Below are positions 38,730 through 47,407 of a DNA stretch of 64,000 nucleotides, piece by piece. The DNA is taken from contig CAKVEW010000011.1 of assembly GCA_934746015.1 (NCBI GenBank), forward strand, positions 37,007 to 101,006, given 5' to 3'. This DNA is from an uncultured Clostridium sp. Lineage in GTDB: Bacteria; Bacillota; Clostridia; Clostridiales; Clostridiaceae. A program made the position numbers and the translations under genes. The notes beneath the pieces were generated by a model. That model saw only the letters and a list, made by a program, of their open reading frames with translations, did not search any database and was not told the DNA's origin. Every line of letters begins with the position of its first letter. Within the stretch, counting starts at the first letter, position 1.

Positions 38730-41700
38730 ATGCCATTAAATAAAGATATAAAAAAGGTTTTAGTCATAGGATCAGGCCCAATAGTTATAGGACAAGCAGC
38801 AGAATTTGATTATTCAGGAACACAAGCTTGCCAAGCTTTAAAAGAAGAAGGAATAGAAGTAGTATTAGTAAATTCGAATCCAGCAACTATTATGACTGAT
38901 GCAGAAGTTGCTGATAAGATTTATATAGAACCATTAACAGTTGAATTTTTAGAAAAGGTTATTGATAAGGAAAGACCAGACAGTATGATTACAGGAATGG
39001 GTGGTCAAACAGGACTAAACTTAGCTGTAGAATTATATGAAGAAGGAATTTTAGATAAATACAATGTAAAAGTAATTGGTACATCTATTCAATCTATAAA
39101 GGAAGGTGAAGACAGAGAGCTTTTCAGGGATATGATGAATAGAATAAAGGAACCAGTTATTCAAAGTGAAATTATAACTGATATGGAAGCTGGAGTTAGA
39201 TATGCTGAACAAATAGGGTATCCAGTAATAGTTAGACCAGCTTATACTTTAGGAGGAACTGGTGGTGGAATAGCAGATAATGAAGCTGAACTTAGAGAAA
39301 TATTAGCATCAGGATTACAATTAAGTACAATAGGGCAAGTTCTTTTAGAAAAATCAGTTAAGGGATGGAAAGAAGTAGAGTATGAAGTAATGAGAGACTC
39401 TTATGGAAACTGTATAACTGTATGTAATATGGAAAACATTGATCCAGTAGGTATTCATACTGGAGACAGTATAGTTGTAGCACCATCACACACTTTATCT
39501 GATAAAGAGTATCAAATGCTTAGAACATCAGCAATAAATATAATAAATGCTGTAGGAATTGAAGGAGGGTGTAATGTACAATTTGCATTAAATCCAAATT
39601 CCTTTGAATATGCAGTAATAGAAATTAATCCAAGGGTTTCAAGATCATCAGCTTTAGCATCTAAGGCAACAGGATATCCAATAGCTAAACTAGCTGCAAA
39701 GATAGCCTTAGGATATGGATTAGATGAGATTAAAAATGCAGTTACTCAAAAGACATATGCTTGTTTTGAGCCAACATTAGATTATGTAGTAGTTAAAATT
39801 CCAAAGTGGCCATTCGATAAGTTCTTTACAGCAGATAGAGCATTAGGAACTAAGATGATGGCAACAGGAGAAGTAATGGCTATAGGTTCCAATTTAGAAG
39901 CTGCTTTGTTGAAGGGAATAAGAAGTTTAGAAATAGGGAAATATTCATTAAATCATCCAAAGTTTAAAGAACTAAGCATTCAAGAATTAAAATCAATAGT
40001 AGTTAAACCAGATGATGAAAGATTATTTGCATTAGCTGAAATGATTAGAAGAGATTATAGAATTGAAAGTATCGCTAAAATAACAGGTATAGATATATTC
40101 TTCTTAGAAAAATTTAAATGGATAGTTGAAGAAGAAACTAGATTGAAATTAAGTAAAATAGAAGATTTAGATAAAGAATGGCTACTAAACTTAAAGAAAA
40201 AGGGATTTTCAGATAAGGCTATTGCAGACATGCTTAGGGTTAGTCCAGAAGATGTTTATAGATTAAGAAGTATATGGAATATAAAACCTGCATACAAGAT
40301 GGTTGATACTTGTGGAGGAGAATTTGAAGCTCTATCACCATATTATTATTCAACATATGAGGAATATGATGAGGTAGAAGTATCTGATAAGAAAAAGGTA
40401 ATAGTTATAGGATCAGGTCCAATAAGAATAGGGCAAGGTATAGAATTTGACTATGCTTCAGTACACTGTGTAAAATCATTAAAGAAAATGGGGATTGAAA
40501 CTATAATAGTAAATAATAATCCAGAAACAGTAAGTACGGATTTCAATATTTCTGATAAGTTATATTTTGAACCACTAACAGAAGAAGATGTATTAAATAT
40601 AATTGAAAAAGAAAATCCATATGGAGTTATACTTCAATTTGGTGGCCAAACAGCCATTAAACTTGCTAACTTCCTAAAGGAAAAGGGTATTAAGACTTTA
40701 GGAACTACAGCAGATCAAATTGATATGGCTGAAGATAGAGAGAAGTTTGATGAATTATTAGAGAGTCTAGGAATAGATAGACCAAAGGGTAAGGGTGTTT
40801 GGTCTATAGAAGAGGGTTTAGAAGAGGCAAGAAGATTAGGATTCCCAGTGTTAGTAAGGCCTTCATATGTTCTAGGTGGACAAGGAATGGAAATTACTCA
40901 TGATGAGGATGAATTAAAATACTATCTAGAGAATGCTTTTGCAAAGGATAAAAAGAATCCAATATTAGTAGATAAATACTTAATGGGTAGAGAAATAGAA
41001 GTAGATGCTATATCAGATGGAGAAGAAATATTAATTCCAGGAGTTATGGAACATTTAGAAAGAGCTGGTGTTCATTCAGGTGACTCAGTAACTATGTATC
41101 CAAGTCAAAATATTAGCAAAAAAATTAAAAATAAGGTACTAGAATATACAAAGAAATTAGCAATTGCTATAGGAATAAAAGGTATGATAAATATTCAGTT
41201 CATAGAATTTGAAGGAGAGCTATATATAATAGAAGTAAATCCAAGAGCATCTAGAACTGTTCCATATATAAGTAAGGTTAGTAAGGTGCCAATAGTAGAT
41301 TTAGCTACAAAAGTAATGCTAGGATATAAATTAAAGGACTTAGGATATGGAGTAGACATATATAAAGAACCTGAATTAGTATCTGTTAAGGTTCCAGTCT
41401 TTTCAACTCAGAAACTTCCTAAAGTTGAAGTATCTTTAGGGCCTGAAATGAAATCTACAGGTGAAGTTTTAGGTGTAGGAAGAAATATAAAAGAAGCACT
41501 ATATAAAGGTTTTGTAGCAGGAGGAATGTATCCTTCAAATAAAAAGGGAAAGATATTAGCAACAATAAAAGAGCATGATAAGAAAGAATTCTTACCAATA
41601 GCTATGATGCTATCAGCAGTTGGATATAAGTTTATAGCAACTGAAGGCACAGCAAAACTTTTAAGAGAAGCTAATATAGAAGTTGAAGTAGTAAGAAAGT

Positions 41701-41936
41701 TACATGAAGATAAGCCAAATATATTAGATATAATTAAGAATAATGAGGTGGATTTAGTAATAAATACTCCAACCAAAGGAAATGATTCCAATAGAGATGG
41801 CTTCTTAATAAGAAGAGCTGCAGTAGAAAGAAATATTGGTGTAATAACAGCTTTAGATACATTAAGAGCAATAGCAGAAGTTAAGACTCAAGGAATAGAT
41901 GAAAGAGATTTAGAGGTATTTGATATAGCAGAGTAG
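38730..41936 (+). CDS. carB: carbamoyl-phosphate synthase large subunit
   Basis: A full-length 1068-aa CarB with two homologous ATP-grasp halves. Each half opens with [21 protein letters not shown] or [20 protein letters not shown] and contains the ATP-grasp metal motif ([28 protein letters not shown]). The C-terminal MGS-like regulatory domain (about 930-1068) binds effectors such as UMP. It makes carbamoyl phosphate from bicarbonate, ATP and CarA-derived ammonia. It forms an operon with carA and is followed by a strong terminator. No other pyr genes are in the window. Confidence 0.98.
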   Translation: MPLNKDIKKVLVIGSGPIVIGQAAEFDYSGTQACQALKEEGIEVVLVNSNPATIMTDAEVADKIYIEPLTVEFLEKVIDKERPDSMITGMGGQTGLNLAVELYEEGILDKYNVKVIGTSIQSIKEGEDRELFRDMMNRIKEPVIQSEIITDMEAGVRYAEQIGYPVIVRPAYTLGGTGGGIADNEAELREILASGLQLSTIGQVLLEKSVKGWKEVEYEVMRDSYGNCITVCNMENIDPVGIHTGDSIVVAPSHTLSDKEYQMLRTSAINIINAVGIEGGCNVQFALNPNSFEYAVIEINPRVSRSSALASKATGYPIAKLAAKIALGYGLDEIKNAVTQKTYACFEPTLDYVVVKIPKWPFDKFFTADRALGTKMMATGEVMAIGSNLEAALLKGIRSLEIGKYSLNHPKFKELSIQELKSIVVKPDDERLFALAEMIRRDYRIESIAKITGIDIFFLEKFKWIVEEETRLKLSKIEDLDKEWLLNLKKKGFSDKAIADMLRVSPEDVYRLRSIWNIKPAYKMVDTCGGEFEALSPYYYSTYEEYDEVEVSDKKKVIVIGSGPIRIGQGIEFDYASVHCVKSLKKMGIETIIVNNNPETVSTDFNISDKLYFEPLTEEDVLNIIEKENPYGVILQFGGQTAIKLANFLKEKGIKTLGTTADQIDMAEDREKFDELLESLGIDRPKGKGVWSIEEGLEEARRLGFPVLVRPSYVLGGQGMEITHDEDELKYYLENAFAKDKKNPILVDKYLMGREIEVDAISDGEEILIPGVMEHLERAGVHSGDSVTMYPSQNISKKIKNKVLEYTKKLAIAIGIKGMINIQFIEFEGELYIIEVNPRASRTVPYISKVSKVPIVDLATKVMLGYKLKDLGYGVDIYKEPELVSVKVPVFSTQKLPKVEVSLGPEMKSTGEVLGVGRNIKEALYKGFVAGGMYPSNKKGKILATIKEHDKKEFLPIAMMLSAVGYKFIATEGTAKLLREANIEVEVVRKLHEDKPNILDIIKNNEVDLVINTPTKGNDSNRDGFLIRRAAVERNIGVITALDTLRAIAEVKTQGIDERDLEVFDIAE

Positions 41937-41947
41937 TTAAAAGATAT

Positions 41948-41985
41948 AAAGAGAAATTAGAGAATGTCTAATTTCTCTTTATTAA
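41948..41985 (+). terminator. intrinsic terminator of carAB
   Basis: A 14-bp stem, AAAGAGAAATTAGA (41948-41961) with TCTAATTTCTCTTT (41967-41980), and a 5-nt loop, then ATTAATTT. Confidence 0.85.
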
Positions 41986-42049
41986 TTTATGTTTGAAAAT
42001 TTGAAATTGCATATGTCGACAAAAAAATATAAAAAAATAGAAGAAGATA

Positions 42050-42078
42050 TTGACAATGAACATGTGTTCGGTTAATAT
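42050..42078 (+). promoter_or_regulatory. promoter with LexA (Cheo) box in the spacer
   Basis: TTGACA (42050-42055) and TAATAT (42073-42078) with a 17-bp spacer. The spacer contains GAACATGTGTTC (42058-42069), an exact GAAC-N4-GTTC Gram-positive SOS box. LexA bound here would block RNA polymerase. Confidence 0.8.
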
Positions 42079-42113
42079 AAATATAGAACTTATGTTTGTT
42101 TGGAGGGGTTATA

Positions 42114-42407
42114 ATGAATAATGATGTTTTTGTAAAATTGAATTATAAAACAATTGGAGAATTTAAGAGCCTAATAGTAGATAGACAACATAAAGATTAT
42201 GATAATAATAAATATATGATTTGCACAGGAAAGTACGACAAGGATGGTTGGACATTTATATTTAAAGCAAATAGCTTAAAAGAAGCAGAGGATTTTATAA
42301 ATAAAAACTCTATAAAAAAAAGGAATATAATTAGCAAAAGAAGAATAATAGAAGACAACATCGCACTAATAAATAGTGATAAAATACATATTCCAGCTTG
42401 GATATAA
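42114..42407 (+). CDS. small protein of unknown function, predicted SOS-regulated
   Basis: A 97-aa protein counted from the ATG at 42114 behind GGAGGGG; an in-frame upstream ATG at 42096 lies before that site. It has no membrane segment or signal peptide. The N-terminal half is strand-rich (DVFVKLNYKTIGEFKSLIVD, then YMICTGKYDKDGWTFIFKANS). A helical basic stretch follows (LKEAEDFINKNSIKKRNIISKRRIIEDN). I recognise no family; known Firmicute SOS division inhibitors (YneA, SosA) have a membrane helix, which this lacks. The LexA box in its promoter is the only functional clue: a DNA-damage role is inferred. Confidence 0.75.
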   Translation: MNNDVFVKLNYKTIGEFKSLIVDRQHKDYDNNKYMICTGKYDKDGWTFIFKANSLKEAEDFINKNSIKKRNIISKRRIIEDNIALINSDKIHIPAWI

Positions 42408-42410
42408 ATA

Positions 42411-42434
42411 AAGGCTCAGATAATCTGAGCTTTT
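42411..42434. terminator. bidirectional terminator between the SOS gene and the agr-like operon
   Basis: A perfect 7-bp stem, GCTCAGA (42414-42420) with TCTGAGC (42424-42430), and a 3-nt loop, then TTTTATTTTA. It serves the convergent kinase gene as well. Confidence 0.75.
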
Positions 42435-42474
42435 ATTTTACTTTAAGTATATAGTTTTTAAATTTAGTTAGTAA

Positions 42475-43731
42475 TTATTTAATGTGAAAGGGTATTTTTA
42501 GTGTAAATGTAGTTAAATCTTTATTGCTATTTACAGTAATATGACCATTACAAGCAGTAAGTAGTTCTTTAACTATGTATAAACCAAAGCCATTATCCCC
42601 ATCTTTATTTTCCTTGGTTGAAAATCCTTCTTCAAAGATTTTTTCAAGAATATCTTTAGAAATTTCTGGCCCGTTATTTTCTATATGTATAATTATGTAG
42701 TTATAGCTATAATAGCTTCTAATCAATAATAAGCCTTTTCCCTTTAATGCTTCAATTGAGTTTCTAACAATATTAGAAATAATTCTTTGAAGATCTAGTT
42801 CACTTATATTGGTATGAGTAAGATCAGCTTTTTCATCTATAAGAATATCTACTTCTCTTAAATCTGTTGTATTCACTATTTGTGTAATAATTGATAAATT
42901 GTTACTTATTACTTTAACTTGAGAGGAAATATCATATCCATCTATTACGCTTTTTAATAATTTACCTAATTTTTCATAGTCCTTCATAAGATATGTGCCA
43001 TATAAATAAGATATTTGTGAGCCGTAATCATGCTTAATTTTTTTTAGCTCGTTAATCTTTGCTGTTAGTTCTATATTTAAACTATTAATTTCACTTGCTT
43101 TTTTATCTATATTTGCAAAATATAATGTGATAAAAATGATAAAAGCAGCTAAAAATATAAATATTATTTCTTTAAATAGTGGGTTATCCTTATCATTGTA
43201 TATAAATAGAAAAGATATAGCAAAATCTACAACTAATGAAGTTATTATTAAAGTAAATATAGAAATAGTTCTTGATTTAATAGCCAGATTTATTTTATAT
43301 ATAAATGTCATATTCCTTAATATTAGGTATGAAACCAAAAATTGAGGTAAATACATAATTAATATATTTGCATATTTTATATTTATATTAGTATTATTTA
43401 TAAAGAACATAAATGTGAAGAAGGATAAAATTACAGTTACACCAATAGTTAAATATGCTATTGTAAAACTAATTGTTGCTACAAGTTTATCATTCTTATA
43501 AGCAAAAACCACCAAGAATAGTAATTCAAAAATATGAATAATTATAATAGATAAGCTTGAATTACCAAGTAGGTAAGTAAGTAAAGTTATTATTATGCAA
43601 AGTGAAATTACTAATAGAACTAGGTGGATTTTGCTTTTTTTATGTTTTTCATTAACACAATAATTTGTTGCAACTACAAATATAATACTTTGAATAATAC
43701 TATTTATTGTATCGATTAATCCCGTGTACAT
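42475..43731 (-). CDS. AgrC-like sensor histidine kinase
   Basis: A 418-aa kinase with six to seven membrane helices over residues 1-205, a coiled linker (ASEINSLNIELTAKINELKK), and a cytoplasmic GHKL domain. The phospho-acceptor is H234 in KKIKHDYGSQ, as in AgrC-type kinases. The N box is ISNIVRNSIEALKGKG, and the ATP lid carries NGFGLYIVKELL. It is the third gene of the agrB-agrD-agrC-type operon, 13 nt after the peptide gene. It would bind the extracellular cyclic peptide. No response regulator gene lies next to it, which is unusual for agr. Confidence 0.88.
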   Translation of the reverse strand: MYTGLIDTINSIIQSIIFVVATNYCVNEKHKKSKIHLVLLVISLCIIITLLTYLLGNSSLSIIIIHIFELLFLVVFAYKNDKLVATISFTIAYLTIGVTVILSFFTFMFFINNTNINIKYANILIMYLPQFLVSYLILRNMTFIYKINLAIKSRTISIFTLIITSLVVDFAISFLFIYNDKDNPLFKEIIFIFLAAFIIFITLYFANIDKKASEINSLNIELTAKINELKKIKHDYGSQISYLYGTYLMKDYEKLGKLLKSVIDGYDISSQVKVISNNLSIITQIVNTTDLREVDILIDEKADLTHTNISELDLQRIISNIVRNSIEALKGKGLLLIRSYYSYNYIIIHIENNGPEISKDILEKIFEEGFSTKENKDGDNGFGLYIVKELLTACNGHITVNSNKDLTTFTLKIPFHIK

Positions 43732-43744
43732 ATTGTCATTCCTT

Positions 43745-43873
43745 TTATCTTAAGTTTTTCATTGATTCTGGCATTTCTTCCAAACCAACACCTAATGTTG
43801 AAGCAGGTCCTAAAGTTATTGTAAGTGCTGATAAAAGTAATATAAACTTACCTAAGAATTTTTTCATATTCAT
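43745..43873 (-). CDS. AgrD-like autoinducer prepeptide without cysteine
   Basis: A 42-aa peptide gene, too short for most gene finders. It starts ATG at 43873 with GGGAGGG upstream and overlaps the agrB stop by 1 nt (TAATG). An amphipathic leader, MNMKKFLGKFILLLSALTIT, is followed by a short core (GPASTLGVGL) and a charged C-terminal tail, EEMPESMKNLR. This is the AgrD layout; the C. perfringens tail is a similar EEPKSLRDE. There is no cysteine, so a thiolactone cannot form. Ser25 or Thr26 could instead give a lactone with Leu31 (seven or six residues), as in the Ser-lactone of enterococcal GBAP. The mature structure is inferred. Confidence 0.7.
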   Translation of the reverse strand: MNMKKFLGKFILLLSALTITLGPASTLGVGLEEMPESMKNLR

Positions 43874-44445
43874 TATTTTCCCTCCCTTTTATGATTGTAT
43901 TTGTTAAACATCAATATAGCTTGTACTAAAATTGTCCAAACTATTATTTGAGAAAACCAATTAATATTAAATAAAATAATTGATAAGATAGATAATATAA
44001 TGATATTTACAAGTCCTATTAATCTATTTTTTGTAATTAGATCCTTTCTAGTAATAGGCATTTTATCATTTATAATAGGAGCTTGATTATAGATAGAGAA
44101 TATACTTATTAAATTTAGAAGAATAGAGCTTTTAAAACTTAGTATATTATTTTGAGATAAGTATATTATAAAGAAAACTAATAATAGTGTTGCTGTAAGG
44201 CATTTCAATTGAGTTTCTTCATGATAGCCGCCAATGAATGGTTTAGTAATTGACATTATAAATATTATGAGTATACTTTCTCTAAAATATCCTAAAATAG
44301 AAAATATTAATAGGATTAGTATTAACTTAATAACTTCATATATTATAACTTTTACTGAATATTTAGATTGCTCTATCTCATTGACAGTATAATTATTATA
44401 TTCGCCTATATTTTCAACAAACTTATATATTAAATTTTCTAACAT
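43873..44445 (-). CDS. AgrB-like peptide protease/cyclase
   Basis: A 190-aa polytopic protein counted from the ATG at 44445. An upstream in-frame ATG at 44472 sits at the predicted transcription start and lacks a ribosome site, while AAAGGA precedes 44445. The AgrB catalytic pair is visible as H75 and C82 in GGYHEETQLKC, seven residues apart as in S. aureus AgrB (H77/C84). Several membrane helices follow. It should cleave the AgrD tail and cyclise the core. It heads the operon with agrD and the kinase. Confidence 0.88.
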   Translation of the reverse strand: MLENLIYKFVENIGEYNNYTVNEIEQSKYSVKVIIYEVIKLILILLIFSILGYFRESILIIFIMSITKPFIGGYHEETQLKCLTATLLLVFFIIYLSQNNILSFKSSILLNLISIFSIYNQAPIINDKMPITRKDLITKNRLIGLVNIIILSILSIILFNINWFSQIIVWTILVQAILMFNKYNHKREGK

Positions 44446-44476
44446 AGCATAATGTTCCTTTTCTTTGCACATTAAT

Positions 44477-44506
44477 AGTATAGTAATATTATATATTATT
44501 TTTCAA
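44477..44506 (-). promoter_or_regulatory. promoter of the agr-like operon
   Basis: On the minus strand TTGAAA (complement of 44501-44506) and TATACT (complement of 44477-44482), with an 18-bp spacer. It places the start of transcription near 44470 and so supports the ATG at 44445 for agrB. Confidence 0.6.
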
Positions 44507-44522
44507 TATACATCCATAGTAT

Positions 44523-45089
44523 TTACATAATAAACTTACTATCTATTTCTGTAATTTCAGCATTATTTGTTTTAAACTTTAACATTTCATTGAATGGGGT
44601 ATTAGTTATGTAGCATTGTAAACACATAATTACAGCACTATGAGTAACAATTACAACATCATCAGTATTTTCATTAATAATTTTATGTAAAGCGCTTACA
44701 ACTCTTTGAAGCATGTCCTCATAGGATTCTCCATTTGGTGGAGGATTATATCTTCGATTATCTTTCCATCTTATATATTCATTTGGATAATTTTCTTCGA
44801 CTTCTTTCCATGTTAGGCCCTCCCATTTTCCCATATTAATCTCTTTAATATCTTCAGTTATAATATATGGGACATTACTAGATTCGCTTATTATTTTTGA
44901 TGTTTTTAGGGCTCTTTTTTGAGGGCTTGTATAAATTTTTTTGAATTTATAATTAAGTTCTTTTAATTTATCACTTAATTCCATTGCTTGTTTAATTCCT
45001 ATTTCATTAAGGTCTATATCATGACTACCTTGAATTCTACCCTGGACATTCCAATCAGTTTTACCATGTCTTATAAAAATTAATTTCAT
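44523..45089 (-). CDS. histidine phosphatase family protein (phosphoglycerate mutase-like)
   Basis: A 188-aa branch-1 histidine phosphatase. The phospho-His motif is RHGKTDWN at the N terminus, followed by RIQGSHDIDLNEIG. The second catalytic His is in VVIVTHSAVIMCL. The E in EINMGKWEGLTW is the proton donor region. The family includes cobalamin CobC and phosphoglycerate mutases; the substrate cannot be decided. It is a single gene. Confidence 0.9.
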   Translation of the reverse strand: MKLIFIRHGKTDWNVQGRIQGSHDIDLNEIGIKQAMELSDKLKELNYKFKKIYTSPQKRALKTSKIISESSNVPYIITEDIKEINMGKWEGLTWKEVEENYPNEYIRWKDNRRYNPPPNGESYEDMLQRVVSALHKIINENTDDVVIVTHSAVIMCLQCYITNTPFNEMLKFKTNNAEITEIDSKFIM

Positions 45090-45180
45090 AAATACCTCTC
45101 AATACTAATTAATAAAGTTTATTGTAATATAATTATAAACTATTAATACATAATATTCCATAAAAAGTAGTTATAAGAAA

Positions 45181-45352
45181 GAGGCTGTTGCACAATGTAA
45201 AATGAATAATGAAAAATGTAAAATTAAAGAAGAAACTCCCTTAGGAGTTCCTAAAATATATATATTTTAGTAATTCCCTTAGAATTACATCAATAATTCT
45301 ACATTTTACATTCTACATTTTTAATTAAGGAGCTGTTGCCACAGCTCCTTAA
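45181..45352. repeat. hairpin-rich intergenic element (copy 5)
   Basis: An inverted layout: AATGTAAAATGAATAATG on the left (45195-45212) and its near-complement AATTCTACATTTTACATT on the right (45295-45312). Between them lies the AACTCC..GGAGTT hairpin (45234-45249). A 12-bp perfect stem, TTAAGGAGCTGT/ACAGCTCCTTAA (45325-45352), follows; it can end the glutamine synthetase transcript. Confidence 0.6.
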
Positions 45353-45356
45353 TATA

Positions 45357-47252
45357 TTATATATCTAATAAATTTTTAGTATAATCACTATAAAGGTCTC
45401 TTAATCTCTTCATATTATCTTCTAGTTCATTAAGTAGATTAGAAGCTAAAGAATAATCTTCATTAGAAATAGCATCTTTAATACGAGTGAATAATCCCTT
45501 TGAAGTATAAGTATCCTTCATAATATAATGTCTTAAGTTATTTATTGTCATCCAGTTAGATATATCTAAATCTAATGCATTACTTGAGTGTAATAATTTA
45601 AAGCTTCTTACTTCAGCTGCATGATTTAAAATAATTCTATGGATTATGTCAGTTGTCCATCTTTGAATTATAGCAAGCTTAAAGCTATTAATTAATTGAT
45701 CGCTAAATACATTATTTCTTTTTAATACATCTAATTTTTCAGAGTATTTATCTAATTGAATTAGATTTTCATAAACTGTAGATGGAGCCTTTCCAAAATA
45801 ACTATTTCTTTCATCATCACTATAGAATTCAAATACATCTTCTTCACTTCTATAAGCTCTATCCTTTTCTAGGTAGGCTGCATCTTCACCAGGCTTTTTA
45901 GAAAGTTCTAATAAAAGATCTTCTTCAGTTTTATTATCTTGAAGAGCATAAAGTATTCCATCCAGCATAGCCATGTAAGAAACAGATAAAGTTAGATATA
46001 TATTGCTATGTGGATTTGGTGATCTAAGCTCAAATCTAGTTGCAAGAGGATTTGCCAAATCTCTTATTAATCCTATTAGTATAGTTCTATTTCTTGATGG
46101 ATTATCAGGAGATATACCAAGAGAAGTAACTATACATATTGGAGCTTCAAAACCTGGTTTTAATCTTTTAAATGCGCCATTAGTAGTGGATATAAAAGGA
46201 TTCATTATTTCATAGTTCTTTAAAACTCCCATTATAGCTCCATAGCCTATTTTACTTAAGAAATCATCTTTTGTAGCAGTGAATAAATTAATTCTTTTTC
46301 CATCCTTTAATTTTAAGCTAACACCTAAATGAACATGCATTCCTGAACCTGCTACATCATCTATAGGTTTAGGCTTAAATGTAACATCTAATCCATGTCT
46401 TCTAAAAGTTTCTTGAGTTAATATTTTTACGAAAATTTCATTATCAGCAGCTTGAATTGCATCTGAGTATTTCCAATCTATTTCAAGTTGTTCCATTATA
46501 TGATTGAATTGTCCGTTGTTATCTAATTGAGATTTAACTCCACCTACTTCTTTATGACCCATTTCAGGCTCAAAGCCATATGATTCCATAAGTAAAAGAG
46601 TTTCTTCAAGAGCAGTTCTTACTGAACCCTTAGTTCTTGTCCAATATTGTTCTTGTAGAACTTGAGAAGTAGATAATTCTTCAATGTGAGCTTGTTCATT
46701 TGGTGTTTTAACCCAAAATTCTAATTCTGTTGCAGATGTAATAACTATTTCATCTATATTATCATAAGTAATTTTAAAAGGTTTTAAGGTTTCAGGTTTG
46801 TTTTTAAAGATATCTAAAAGAGTTGATTTAAAGGTATTAATAGCAGAATGTAAAATATTCCTTGAACATACAGGCTTGTTATTATGGATTAAGAATGATG
46901 GGATTCTAAGTGTACCAATAGGTTTATTAGAGAAAGAGTCAATATGATCATAGTTATAATCAACAAACCAATTAGCATTAAGATCAGCCACCATATCAAC
47001 TTTTGCATCATTTAAAGTAGCTATTCCAGGAAGTACAACTGAGGAACCGTCTGTTTGAATAGCAACCCCATTTAAGAACGAATCTATATCATCTAAGAAA
47101 AGTCTAGCGGGAATTTTTTCGTCAGTATCATTTCCTGATAAGTCTATTCCAACTATAGATACAAACTTTATTTCAGGATGCTCATTAAATATTTTAAATA
47201 GATCTTCTTTATTATGTTGTGATTTTGGAATTAAATAAATTAAATCTTTCAT
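45357..47252 (-). CDS. glutamine synthetase (long, about 630 aa form)
   Basis: A 631-aa protein of the glutamine synthetase superfamily. It has a beta-grasp N-terminal region (about 30-130), then the catalytic barrel. Recognisable are the Glu-rich metal block ELEFWVKT, the ATP/glutamate block AGSGMHVHLGVSL, NPSRNRTILIGLIRDLANP-LATRFELRSPNPHSNIYL, and a helical C-terminal extension of about 130 residues. It makes glutamine from glutamate, ammonia and ATP. The length lies between classical GSI (about 445) and GSIII (about 700); clostridia carry such a form. The leader is unusual (see 47253-47395). Confidence 0.85.
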   Translation of the reverse strand: MKDLIYLIPKSQHNKEDLFKIFNEHPEIKFVSIVGIDLSGNDTDEKIPARLFLDDIDSFLNGVAIQTDGSSVVLPGIATLNDAKVDMVADLNANWFVDYNYDHIDSFSNKPIGTLRIPSFLIHNNKPVCSRNILHSAINTFKSTLLDIFKNKPETLKPFKITYDNIDEIVITSATELEFWVKTPNEQAHIEELSTSQVLQEQYWTRTKGSVRTALEETLLLMESYGFEPEMGHKEVGGVKSQLDNNGQFNHIMEQLEIDWKYSDAIQAADNEIFVKILTQETFRRHGLDVTFKPKPIDDVAGSGMHVHLGVSLKLKDGKRINLFTATKDDFLSKIGYGAIMGVLKNYEIMNPFISTTNGAFKRLKPGFEAPICIVTSLGISPDNPSRNRTILIGLIRDLANPLATRFELRSPNPHSNIYLTLSVSYMAMLDGILYALQDNKTEEDLLLELSKKPGEDAAYLEKDRAYRSEEDVFEFYSDDERNSYFGKAPSTVYENLIQLDKYSEKLDVLKRNNVFSDQLINSFKLAIIQRWTTDIIHRIILNHAAEVRSFKLLHSSNALDLDISNWMTINNLRHYIMKDTYTSKGLFTRIKDAISNEDYSLASNLLNELEDNMKRLRDLYSDYTKNLLDI

Positions 47253-47395
47253 AGAAATCTTCTTTGCCGAAATATAGCAAAGAAATCTTCACTTCCTTTC
47301 AATTATTATCGAATATTAAAGTGGTATAGACATCATAATATTCGGAAATCAAATATTTATAAAAAAATTCTATTATATACATGCTATGGTGTCAA
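47253..47395 (-). promoter_or_regulatory. glutamine synthetase promoter and structured leader with overlapping uORF
   Basis: On the minus strand TTGACA (complement of 47390-47395) and TAGAAT (47367-47372), spacer 17. The leader contains a 9-bp hairpin (47310-47318 with 47336-47344). Next come an AAAGGAAG ribosome site (47292-47299) about 40 nt before the ATG, a 10-bp direct repeat AGAAATCTTC (47253-47262, 47281-47290), and an 8-bp hairpin between the site and the ATG (47259-47266 with 47277-47284). A TTG-initiated uORF of about 22 codons at the correct spacing overlaps the gene start in another frame. Confidence 0.55.
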
Positions 47396-47407
47396 TGATT
47401 AAATATA

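Noticed and set aside
42114..42407. YneA/SosA-type division inhibitor
   Set aside because: No N-terminal membrane helix or LysM domain in this protein.
43745..43873. Simple hydrophobic toxin-like peptide instead of AgrD
   Set aside because: Position between AgrB and kinase, TATG-type overlap with agrB and the acidic EE-x-P-x-S tail favour AgrD, though the missing Cys keeps the doubt open.
44446..44472. Longer AgrB start at 44472
   Set aside because: It coincides with the predicted transcription start and lacks a ribosome site; 44445 has AAAGGA upstream.
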